A DNA stretch of 21,414 nt from assembly GCA_040007095.1 (NCBI GenBank), contig JBDTVS010000158.1, positions 1 to 21,414 of the forward strand, written 5' to 3'. A program made the translations under genes and the position numbers. This DNA comes from JBDTVS01 sp040007095 (GTDB lineage Bacteria > Acidobacteriota > Vicinamibacteria > Vicinamibacterales > CAVVIG01). Of this stretch, positions 14,914 to 21,414 are shown one piece after another (within the stretch, counting starts at the first letter, position 1; every line of letters begins with the position of its first letter). Under the pieces are notes generated by a model that had not been told where the DNA came from, did not search any database, and was given only the letters and a program-made list of their open reading frames with translations.

Positions 14914-16671
14914 ATGAATCGACCAGCACAACATGTAACCGACTCCCGTGGCCAAACACTGCTACGGAGCGCCCTCGAGCGGTTCGGCTGGACGCTATCG
15001 GTCGTCGTCGCTGACTACGGGATCGACTTCGATATCGAGGTGTTCGAAGACGGTAAAGCCACGGGCATCACGTTCAAAATCCAACTAAAAAGCTCTCTCG
15101 CTACCCAATACTCGGCTGACGGCGCGTACATCTCCCAGCCTCTAGATACCAAGAACGCGCGATATCTCGTCCGTGAAATGCAGACGCCGACGATTCTTGT
15201 GCATGCCGACGTGCAAAAGGGTCAGACGTATTGGATTGCACCGCAACTTGAAACGGAAGCGGTTGAGAGGCTCAAGACACGTGACGACCGCGGCACGCTG
15301 ACGTTCCGCATCCCGAGGGCTAACTCGCTGCCGGGCACGGTCGGCGCGCTTCTTGATTCGGTGAGCCGGTCGAAAGTGCTGATCGCGACGCGTACGATTA
15401 TCCACACGCCCGTTGTGAATTTCGTCTCTGTGCTGGGAAAACAACCAGATGCCGAGGTGATGGTTCGCGAGTTCAGAAGCAAAGCCGACGCTCTCGACGC
15501 ACGGCGGGCGTTCGACCTGATGTTCCAGGGCAAGCTTGCGGAGGCAGAGGCCGCGGCGCAGGCGCTGTGGCAGGACCCGAGGACGGTCCTCGAAACGAAG
15601 TTCAGCATAGTGCTGACTTTGGAGCAGATTGAAACTCGCCGTGCGATTCAAGAACGATGGCCGGACGATACCAGAGAGCGACTGAGACTCATTGCAGCCG
15701 ATCGACTGGACATGCTGGTCGGAGACTGTTCGGAACCGCTCCGCGCGTACGCGGTCCTGTTCCGAAAGGTCGCCATGTTGGATGTGCTACTCCAAGAGAA
15801 CTGGGGCGTCTTCCTTCGCATCGACATCGGCAAGAAGCAGGGGATTGACGCGACCGCTGCGGCGGAGATGGCGTTCAGATTGGCCGACGTCACCGACAAG
15901 GTTCGGCGCAAGATGCGCCAGTGCTATCGACTCGTCAACTATGCCGCCCGCTCTCGACATGGCTATGCGCTTGCGGATCCGATTGTCCGGCTTGCAAAGT
16001 CGCTGATGCGCCTCTCGGCACAGTTTCGAGCACTCTATCCCCACGCCGACGTCTCGGGGGGCCTCAACGCCCAATCACTTGAACTGCTCCGCCTGGCGGC
16101 GATTTTTAGCGCGCGAGGGCATGACGAACAATCGTTCATGCAGGCCGTGGTTGCTGCTCGGCTCATCGCAGAGGATCCGGAAACCGAGAGCTACCTATGG
16201 ATGCGAAACGAGTTGGCGAAGATCACGACCCCGGAAATCAAGCGCGCCGCCGACGACTATCTCGATCGGATCAACCGGCGCGCGAATGGCGAAGAGTTGC
16301 CGTTTACGATCGAGACAACCGATCGACAAATCCTCGAGAATCTCGCATTAGGCGTCGGCGTCAACGTCAGCGACCCGGAGCATCCAATCGCCAGAGCCGT
16401 TCGGATTGGGATAAACGACCTCGATCCGACGCGAGTCCTCAGGCAGTGCGAGCATCTGTCGGTACGCGGCAGCACGCGTGCTGCTACCATCGGTGGCATT
16501 CACCTGCCCATCGCCAGTCCACAAGTCATCCAGTGTGTGAAGCATGGCCACGGGCTCACGGGGATTTCGCTCGACTCAACGTATGAGGCATTTCGACAAA
16601 AGCATTGCGTCAACTGCCCTGATGCGAGGCCGCGTCCGGCGAATTGGCAATATATCGAGAATGCTCCTTAA
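14914..16671 (+). CDS. Large DUF4365-like nuclease-fold protein
   Basis: The protein is 585 residues from the ATG at 14914 (in-frame starts at 14824 or 14833 would add an unconserved leader). Residues about 8-170 match the DUF4365 type: RGQTLLRSALERFGWTLS, ADYGIDFDIEVFEDGKATG, FKIQLKSS. Asp38 and Gln57-x-Lys59 sit where a PD-(D/E)XK nuclease keeps its active site. Residues about 175-500 look all-helical, possibly repeat-like. The last 80 residues contain Cys512, Cys541, Cys565 and Cys568 plus several His, which may bind zinc. DUF4365 domains are found in defence-related genes, so an antiviral nuclease or sensor is inferred. It follows the toxin gene by 130 bp, and a short mobile element begins 4 bp after its stop. 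I know no characterised protein with this architecture. Confidence 0.7.
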   Translation: MNRPAQHVTDSRGQTLLRSALERFGWTLSVVVADYGIDFDIEVFEDGKATGITFKIQLKSSLATQYSADGAYISQPLDTKNARYLVREMQTPTILVHADVQKGQTYWIAPQLETEAVERLKTRDDRGTLTFRIPRANSLPGTVGALLDSVSRSKVLIATRTIIHTPVVNFVSVLGKQPDAEVMVREFRSKADALDARRAFDLMFQGKLAEAEAAAQALWQDPRTVLETKFSIVLTLEQIETRRAIQERWPDDTRERLRLIAADRLDMLVGDCSEPLRAYAVLFRKVAMLDVLLQENWGVFLRIDIGKKQGIDATAAAEMAFRLADVTDKVRRKMRQCYRLVNYAARSRHGYALADPIVRLAKSLMRLSAQFRALYPHADVSGGLNAQSLELLRLAAIFSARGHDEQSFMQAVVAARLIAEDPETESYLWMRNELAKITTPEIKRAADDYLDRINRRANGEELPFTIETTDRQILENLALGVGVNVSDPEHPIARAVRIGINDLDPTRVLRQCEHLSVRGSTRAATIGGIHLPIASPQVIQCVKHGHGLTGISLDSTYEAFRQKHCVNCPDARPRPANWQYIENAP

Positions 16672-16674
16672 GCC

Positions 16675-17057
16675 GGTTCTCCCTCAAAATTGGGCGGTGT
16701 ACTGATGAGGTGGCCGTGGCTGGCAACGCGACGAGCGGGACAAGCTCGCTCCCTTCAACGAGTTAAACGTCGTCGAACGGCCTACCCTGCACCAAAGATG
16801 GCTCTGACTCAATCCCGTTGCAAAGCTGTGGAGTGTGACGGCGGGAACCGCCAATCGGCCAATGATTTACAGGCTTTCCATCCGTGCGACGCTCGGGTCG
16901 CCACTCACGGGGGCAAAACCGTCAGAATTGACGGCGACAACTCCTTACCACACCACGACTTGCGCCTTCTGCCTCGAATTGTGCGCACTCGCCATTTGCA
17001 ACGAGAGCGAGTCAGAGCCACGAAAGTGAGGCAGAATCCCGACGATGAGGGAGAACC
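16675..17057. mobile_element. Short non-autonomous element with IS-like ends
   Basis: The segment starts with GGTTCTCCCTCA (16675-16686) and ends with its exact inverse (17046-17057). A second, inner inverted pair begins GGCTCTGACTC at 16800 and, inverted, at 17019, extending about 25 bp with a few mismatches through CGTTGCAAA. The right end carries three copies of GRTTCT..CTC-type motifs spaced 19 bp. No transposase is encoded in its 383 bp. The right end is nearly identical, inverted, to the end of the second IS at 20910. It looks like a MITE or internally deleted derivative of that IS. No target duplication is obvious. Confidence 0.6.
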
Positions 17058-17085
17058 GTAATCTGGCTGCGGTCGCAGAAATGAA

Positions 17086-18949
17086 GGCTCTGACGCATCC
17101 TCGGTGCAGGACGTGCGAATTGCGTCGGGCGCCGGCGGTCAAGACTTCCGCGTGTCTCGATACGAGGGCACCGATGATCGCCGATGTCGTTCGATTGAGG
17201 ACGAATGCCCGCCCACGAGAGGACCTCGGGCGTTAGCGAAGAGTCGCCGGCGCGGCCGGCAAGAGGCGAGCGCGCAGGAGCTCGACGCCGGCGCGGCCGT
17301 ACATCTGCCGACGTAGCATTTTGAGACGATTGATGTGCCCTTCGACCGGCCCGTTGCTCCACCGCTCGCGTACCGCGCCCTCGACGGCACCGAGATCGCG
17401 ACGAAGCCTCCGCACGAAGCGTTGCAGCGCGTGGATGTTGGTCGCGTGAGCCCGCACCAGCCAGCGGTGCAGGGTCGGCACTTTGCCCACGCGCGGAATC
17501 GTGCGAAAGCTCAACACCAGCCGTCGCATCGTCATAAAGCCCGGACACTGGGCCTTCAGCGCGTCCACGGTTTCAGTCTGACGCTCGGTCAAGAGCGAGC
17601 GCGGTTGTCCAAGGAGGATGGCAGCAACCTGCGGCGACACGTGTCGTGTGAACACGCTCGCGACCGGCGCCCCGTCGTCCCGCGGACGGCAGGCGGGGAC
17701 TCCATGCAGCCGCCACGGCGCGAGCAGCCTCGCCAAGCCGGCGTAACTTCCGACGTACCCGAGCGTTTCGATTTCGGCCATGAGGAGGCGGACACTCTGA
17801 TTCCCTTCGGTCCAGCGCCGGATCAAATATTCGCGGTAGAACGCCGCCATGCCGACGCGGGGTTCCATCCGATTGCGTTCGGGCAGCTCCTCGAGCCGGA
17901 TCCAGGTCCGAACATACGTCCGGCCGAGACCGGTCTCGCGCATGATGGCAGAAGCGTTGTGCCCGGCGGCTTGGAGTCGTTTCACTAACCGAAAGCGGGC
18001 GAGCTGCATGGCGCGCCGTTCCTGCGCGAGACGGTCTTCCTGCTCGACGTACGTGGACCGGAGATGACGACCGGGTCGAGGTGGGACTGGGGTTCTATTG
18101 ATAGCGGCGGCCGGTGTCCGGTACGGCACCATTAGGAACCGGCGCAGCCGAGCCAACTCCTGTTGCACCGCACCTCGCAGATTGCTCACGAGATGAAACC
18201 GGTCCGCGACCTCACGCGCTTGCGGCGCGCCGCGGTGGACGCCGTCGGCGTACGGCCCGTGGCGATCACGGCTGATGATCCGAATGCCGGGATGGACTGC
18301 GAGCCAATCGGCCACGGCATCGGCCGTGCGTACCGCGAGCACATCCACGACGCGGCGTCGCTCCAAGTCCACGAGGATGGTGCCGAAATGCTGCTGGCCC
18401 TTCTGCCAGGCCCAGTCATCGATGCCCACGACGCGCAGAGTCTCATCGACGTCGGGTGGCGGGGCGCCTCGTTTGACGACGCGCAAGATCGTGTCGGCAC
18501 TGATCGCCATGCTCAGACGGGCCAAGAGGCGTTCGCCGGCACGTCCTCCTAACGCATGACCGACCAGATGCACGACCACGCCCAACCGGTGCGTCTGTTG
18601 GGCGCGCGCCGCGGCGACATCCGGCAATCGCTCGCCGAAGATCGCGGTCGCGCACCGAGGATTCCGGCATCGCCAGCGACTGACCCGCACCCGCAATCTG
18701 ATGGCCTGTCCATGCGCCACCAAGTCCTTCATCGTTCGCCAGTAATGGCTATGGCGCGCCATCGAAATTCGGCGACAACCCGGACAACGACCACACGATT
18801 GCCCCTCCGCTTCGATGATCAGGCCGTCTTCGGTGGGGACGATGGCACGCAATGCCAAGCGCGTGCTGGGGAGGATATTGCGCCACGTAAGCAAACGCTT
18901 CATGGCTCCAGCGTACGCCTACGGGCTGCACCGAGGATGCGTCAGAGCC
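17086..18949 (-). mobile_element. Complete ISL3-family insertion sequence
   Basis: Perfect 24-bp terminal inverted repeats (17086-17109 and 18926-18949, beginning GGCTCTGACGCATCC) bound an 1864-bp element holding one transposase gene on the minus strand. The GG start of the ends and the transposase type both fit ISL3. The flanking octamers are GAAATGAA (left) and GAATTGAG (right), matching at 6 of 8 positions; ISL3 elements usually make a perfect 8-bp duplication. The element lies 63 bp past the end of the HEPN-like gene and does not interrupt it. Confidence 0.9.
17233..18903 (-). CDS. ISL3-family DDE transposase
   Basis: The 556-residue protein begins at an ATG at 18903. An N-terminal zinc-finger region has Cys37, 40 and 43 (CGRCPGC) and Cys79/84 (CRNPRC). 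An HTH-like segment follows. The DDE core contains Asp162 in VGIDDWAWQKGQQHFGTILVDL, Asp213 in ISRDRHGPYADG and Glu521 in SNGPVEGHINRLKMLRRQMYG, the C-terminal signature of ISL3 enzymes. A second HTH-type segment (AAGHNASAIMRETGLGRTYVRTW) lies in the insertion. All catalytic residues are present, so it is probably active. It is the only gene of the IS, and the second IS at 20984 encodes a clear relative. Confidence 0.93.
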   Translation of the reverse strand: MKRLLTWRNILPSTRLALRAIVPTEDGLIIEAEGQSCGRCPGCRRISMARHSHYWRTMKDLVAHGQAIRLRVRVSRWRCRNPRCATAIFGERLPDVAAARAQQTHRLGVVVHLVGHALGGRAGERLLARLSMAISADTILRVVKRGAPPPDVDETLRVVGIDDWAWQKGQQHFGTILVDLERRRVVDVLAVRTADAVADWLAVHPGIRIISRDRHGPYADGVHRGAPQAREVADRFHLVSNLRGAVQQELARLRRFLMVPYRTPAAAINRTPVPPRPGRHLRSTYVEQEDRLAQERRAMQLARFRLVKRLQAAGHNASAIMRETGLGRTYVRTWIRLEELPERNRMEPRVGMAAFYREYLIRRWTEGNQSVRLLMAEIETLGYVGSYAGLARLLAPWRLHGVPACRPRDDGAPVASVFTRHVSPQVAAILLGQPRSLLTERQTETVDALKAQCPGFMTMRRLVLSFRTIPRVGKVPTLHRWLVRAHATNIHALQRFVRRLRRDLGAVEGAVRERWSNGPVEGHINRLKMLRRQMYGRAGVELLRARLLPAAPATLR

Positions 18950-19012
18950 GAATTGAGTGCCGCGCGACATCAACCGTGCGAAGCTCTATCGAGCCTTGTT
19001 CGCCGTAGATGG

Positions 19013-19405
19013 TCAGGGCGTCAAAGTGGGAGGCGGTTGTTGCCCGTTGCTTCGCGCCACCAGAGCCTCGAAAGTCTGTGCTCTGGCCAATTGCCGTGTG
19101 ACCTCGAAGGCAAGATTCGGAATGGGAGCGGCGTCGTAGTCAGCCTGAATCCGAAACGAATGCATGCGCAAACCATCGACACCAAGCTGCCGAATGTTCG
19201 GGTCAGTATGGTTTTGGCACCAATCCCAAAGTTGTCTATGCAGGCCGGGCAGCTTCCCCTTAAAATGCAGCGCGCGAGCTTTTTTTAGACCAAGATTATA
19301 AATGTAGTAGTACGAGCGCCCGAGACTGGTTCTTCGTGCGCCTTCACTGTGGTCACTCCGCAAGCCGTGTGCGATGACCAGAAATTCACGCCAATCAAAC
19401 GGCAT
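19013..19405 (-). CDS. HEPN-like small helical protein
   Basis: The 130-residue protein opens with MPFDWREFLVIAHGL and has the paired-helix arrangement of HEPN proteins: RRTSLGRSYYYIYNLGLKKARAL (25-46), LHRQLWDWCQNHTD (55-68), and LRMHSFRIQADYD (79-91), the last like the 'R.....ADY' ending of this superfamily. The RX4-6H ribonuclease motif of toxic HEPN members is not evident, so it may be a non-catalytic or divergent member. It starts 11 bp inside the preceding gene's end (ATGCCGTTTGA overlap), so it is the third gene of a coupled operon. The ISL3 element lies 63 bp beyond its stop. HEPN proteins commonly serve in toxin-antitoxin and defence systems. Confidence 0.6.
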   Translation of the reverse strand: MPFDWREFLVIAHGLRSDHSEGARRTSLGRSYYYIYNLGLKKARALHFKGKLPGLHRQLWDWCQNHTDPNIRQLGVDGLRMHSFRIQADYDAAPIPNLAFEVTRQLARAQTFEALVARSNGQQPPPTLTP

Positions 19406-19934
19406 CCTGGGTCTCGTAGTCGAACACCAACGCGCCGCCGGAGCGATGGCAGTTGTTTAACCACCACTCTTGGTCGAAGGTGCACAACGCTCGTTCAGCA
19501 TCGACGAAACCAGCAGGCAGCCGCACAGCGACCTTGAGCAGAGTTTCATCTTCAGAGGATTGCAGTCGAACATGAAAGAGACTGCCCTCGCCGAAGGCTG
19601 TTGTCAAAGGACGAACGGCCTCATGCAGAAGCGCCGGGAGCCCAGGCTCCGCTTCAAAAAATTCAACGACGGCGCGGTCGTTGTCCAGTGTCAAGTAGTG
19701 CTGTTGCAGATTGCGCAATTGCAGCATCAAATCTCGCCGAGGGCGAAGATTCTGATAGGTGTACTGAAAGACTTGCTCTTCGAGTCGGCGCATCGTCGGT
19801 GCCGCACCCGCAACAGCCACGACCTCGACATACGTGCTCTGACGCTCGTACAGGTCCTCTATCGGACTTGCAAATAGTGGAGTCTGGGGCCACGTTTGCG
19901 GCGCGTCCAAGGCTATTAAGGACAAGTTAGGCAT
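19395..19934 (-). CDS. Middle gene of three-gene operon, unknown
   Basis: The 179-residue protein starts at an ATG whose first 8 bases overlap the end of the upstream gene (ATGCCTAA). There is no signal peptide or membrane span. Residues about 46-80 (PTMRRLEEQVFQYTYQNLRPRRDLMLQLRNLQQHY) are probably helical. Residues about 107-175 (AFGEGSLFHVRLQSSEDETLLKVAVRLP, then FDQEWWLNN) look like an alpha/beta domain that I recall from proteins encoded beside HEPN genes, with an FG..-l.L...D/E..L.v.vr pattern and a closing (F/L)D.EWW. That resemblance is from memory. It overlaps the HEPN-like gene by 11 bp. No catalytic motif is visible; a partner or antidote role for the HEPN-like product is inferred. 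Confidence 0.6.
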   Translation of the reverse strand: MPNLSLIALDAPQTWPQTPLFASPIEDLYERQSTYVEVVAVAGAAPTMRRLEEQVFQYTYQNLRPRRDLMLQLRNLQQHYLTLDNDRAVVEFFEAEPGLPALLHEAVRPLTTAFGEGSLFHVRLQSSEDETLLKVAVRLPAGFVDAERALCTFDQEWWLNNCHRSGGALVFDYETQDAV

Positions 19935-20592
19935 TGGGAGCCTCTTCAACTCCTAGGATTTCGAATAGCATTTCTTGGTCGCTTCGCACCTTGGCCATGA
20001 TGTCTACCATGGGCGGTTTTCCATCAAATTGCACCGCGTGTCGCAAAAAAATGCCGTTTGCGAAAGCCTGAGAGAAATCGAGCAGCGCATCACCGTCAGC
20101 CCATCGCAGATGATTGCCAAAAGTTTTGACGTCTCGTTTTGCCATGAGCGACTTGAACGGCTCTGGTACGAACGGTGCCAATAGTTCTTCGCGCCTCTTA
20201 TCCAGTAGTTGCAGATGCATTGCCAAGTTGACCAGGCAGGATGCGACCTTCGCGCCGGTCACTTCTAGCAGAGTACCCTCCGCAGCGAGCAACACTTTGG
20301 CGTCTTCTTCCAATGTGCTCCAGGACGACCCATCTTTGGTGAATTTGTATTCTTCAGCGCTGAACTGGAAGCCGATGCCACGGTCAGGAAGTCTGAAAAT
20401 GGCCTTGTGGTCGGCCAAGGTTCCTGTCGTGACGACTTCGCAGTTGGCGAGCCGAAGGTTAAAAGGTAGCCACGCTGCAATGACAGCTGCAAAGGCTTTC
20501 GGCCGGTCATCGGAAATCAAGCCGACATACGGTCGGTCGAATCTGGCGATGTACTCAACACTCGCCAGGGGAATTTTGACCAGCTCAGGCAT
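19927..20592 (-). CDS. First gene of three-gene operon, unknown
   Basis: The 221-residue protein starts at the ATG at 20592. It begins MPELVKIPLASVEYIARFDR and has no signal, membrane span or Cys pair. The middle (about 60-100: AIFRLPDRGIGFQFSAEEYKFTKDGSSW) looks beta-rich; residues 100-135 look helical; the tail is charged. I do not recognise the family. There is only a loose resemblance in layout to proteins such as TIGR04255 that sit with HEPN genes, which I do not claim as homology. The operon is visibly less GC-rich than the neighbouring backbone genes, consistent with transfer. Its stop overlaps the next gene's ATG. The promoter should lie in 20593-20909. Confidence 0.65.
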   Translation of the reverse strand: MPELVKIPLASVEYIARFDRPYVGLISDDRPKAFAAVIAAWLPFNLRLANCEVVTTGTLADHKAIFRLPDRGIGFQFSAEEYKFTKDGSSWSTLEEDAKVLLAAEGTLLEVTGAKVASCLVNLAMHLQLLDKRREELLAPFVPEPFKSLMAKRDVKTFGNHLRWADGDALLDFSQAFANGIFLRHAVQFDGKPPMVDIMAKVRSDQEMLFEILGVEEAPNA

Positions 20593-20909
20593 TCGTTTCG
20601 ACTCTTGAAAGTTCTATCGTCCGGCGTTCGAGACGACCAGGCCCCGCGTCCCTCGTACGCCCACTTCAACCGTCCTGGTGACGACCTGGTTCGACGGCGG
20701 ATCGCCGGCCAGCGCGTTGGGCAGTTTGCACGGCTGATCGGGGTCGGCACAGCCCAGCTCGATGGAAGTGGGGGCGGGTCACCGCCAGCATAGAGCAAAG
20801 CATCACAAAAGTCGTTAACGCCTTACGGAGTAATAGTTTATCAGGAGCCGATGCCCTTGCAGCCGGGTAGGGCATGCTAGCATGCGACGTGTCGCCGTGC
20901 ACGTGAATC
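20593..20909. other. Upstream region of the three-gene operon
   Basis: This 317-bp stretch has no supported gene. It should carry the operon's minus-strand promoter, but I could not pick a convincing -35/-10 pair. It contains a perfect 14-bp palindrome, GCATGCTAGCATGC, at 20872-20885, just 24 bp from the end of the second IS. Confidence 0.5.
20872..20885. repeat. Perfect 14-bp palindrome
   Basis: GCATGCTAGCATGC reads identically on both strands. It lies between the IS end (20910) and the start of the operon (20592). An operator or a recombination-prone target are both possible. Confidence 0.6.
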
Positions 20910-21414
20910 GGTTCTCCCTCATCTGATAAGATTCTGCCTCACTTTCGTGGTTCTGACTCCTTCCCGTTGCAAGACGATCGGTTTTACGGCGAGAGCGGAA
21001 TCAGTCTGGCGCGGAGGAGTTCCACGCCGGCCCGACCGTACATCTGGCGCTTGATCGTCTTCAATCGATTCACCTGCCCTTCGACGGGGCCGTTGCTCCA
21101 GGGTTCGGTGACGGCCGCCTCCACCGCCAGGATATCGCCCTGCAATCGGGACTCGAAATTCTGGATCAGGGTGATCCCGGTCGCCCGCGCGCGAGCCATC
21201 CACCGGTGTAAGGCGTCGACGGTTCGGGCCGGCTTCCGCGACGTCGTCGCCGGTGCGGACGGTTTGAGCAACGCCCGAAAGCCCATCATCAGTGAACGCA
21301 TCACCGCGTAGCCCGGACATCCGACTTTCAACGCGTCGACGATCTGCGCGTTGCCCGCCGTGAGGTCGGGTCGCGGGATCGTGAGCAACGTCGCCGCGAT
21401 GTGTGGGGAGATCT
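20910..21414 (-). mobile_element. Left part of a second ISL3-family IS (cut by window end)
   Basis: The element end begins GGTTCTCCCTCA at 20910 and carries two more related motifs, GATTCTGCCTCA at 20930 and GGTTCTGACTCC at 20949. A minus-strand ISL3-type transposase begins just inside. The true outer boundary could be either 20910 or 20949: the ISL3 element at 17086 starts with a motif like the one at 20949, but the 39 bp outside it are also shared with the short element at 16675-17057. The rest lies beyond the window. Confidence 0.75.
20984..21414 (-). CDS. ISL3-family transposase, C-terminal part
   Basis: The frame is open to the window edge and gives about 142 residues. It aligns with the last quarter of the transposase at 17233-18903: ISPHIAATLLTIPRPDLTAG (other copy: VSPQVAAILLGQPRSLLTER), IVDALKVGCPGYAVMRSLMMGF (TVDALKAQCPGFMTMRRLVLSF), and the catalytic-Glu segment WSNGPVEGQVNRLKTIKRQMYGRAGVELLRARL. 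It is a related but distinct element, not a copy. The N-terminal zinc finger and both Asp residues lie outside the window. Confidence 0.9.
   Translation of the reverse strand, partial: ISPHIAATLLTIPRPDLTAGNAQIVDALKVGCPGYAVMRSLMMGFRALLKPSAPATTSRKPARTVDALHRWMARARATGITLIQNFESRLQGDILAVEAAVTEPWSNGPVEGQVNRLKTIKRQMYGRAGVELLRARLIPLSP

Noticed and set aside
1..21414. CRISPR arrays, rRNA genes, riboswitches
   Set aside because: No regularly spaced direct repeats of CRISPR size, no rRNA sequence and no riboswitch core were seen on either strand.

Overview
The window reads as a chromosomal segment of a GC-rich Gram-negative bacterium. A TonB-type energy transducer implies an outer membrane. The mix of families (a Crp/Fnr regulator of an acidobacterial-looking type, tandem universal stress proteins, a DHODH-like protein, a 'translational machinery' family protein, a paired small ORF and integrase) suggests Acidobacteriota, perhaps Vicinamibacteria-like. 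That placement is inference from family resemblance only.

Positions 1-11173 look like host backbone devoted to stress and redox responses, with much decay. On the minus strand are a spermidine-synthase-like protein and a dihydroorotate-dehydrogenase-like protein. They are followed by a headless cytochrome c relic, a truncated histidine-kinase paralogue without its phospho-accepting His, a Crp/Fnr regulator, a small unknown gene, a 'translational machinery' family protein, the intact kinase paralogue, a Cys-rich small protein, an internally deleted usp relic, a TonB protein paired with a secreted trypsin-fold protein that has lost its catalytic residues, a tandem UspA protein, and a receiver/zinc-ribbon response regulator broken by two in-frame stops.

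At 11174-11228 lies the 3' part of a tRNA-Ala(CGC), minus strand. It ends abruptly in the D-stem and is followed by a tyrosine recombinase. I read this as the attachment site and left border of an integrated island that runs rightward past the end of the window. The island holds two integrases (the second preceded by a small HTH gene and an apparent -1 frame change), a RelE-type toxin-antitoxin pair, a large DUF4365-like nuclease candidate with a C-terminal Cys cluster, a short non-autonomous element, a complete ISL3-family IS (17086-18949), a tightly overlapping three-gene minus-strand operon (20592-19013) ending in a HEPN-like protein, and the end of a second ISL3-family IS.

The best candidates for an undescribed system are the three-gene overlapping operon and the DUF4365-like protein. 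Both sit in the kind of island cargo where defence and toxin modules accumulate. Their functions are not established by the sequence.
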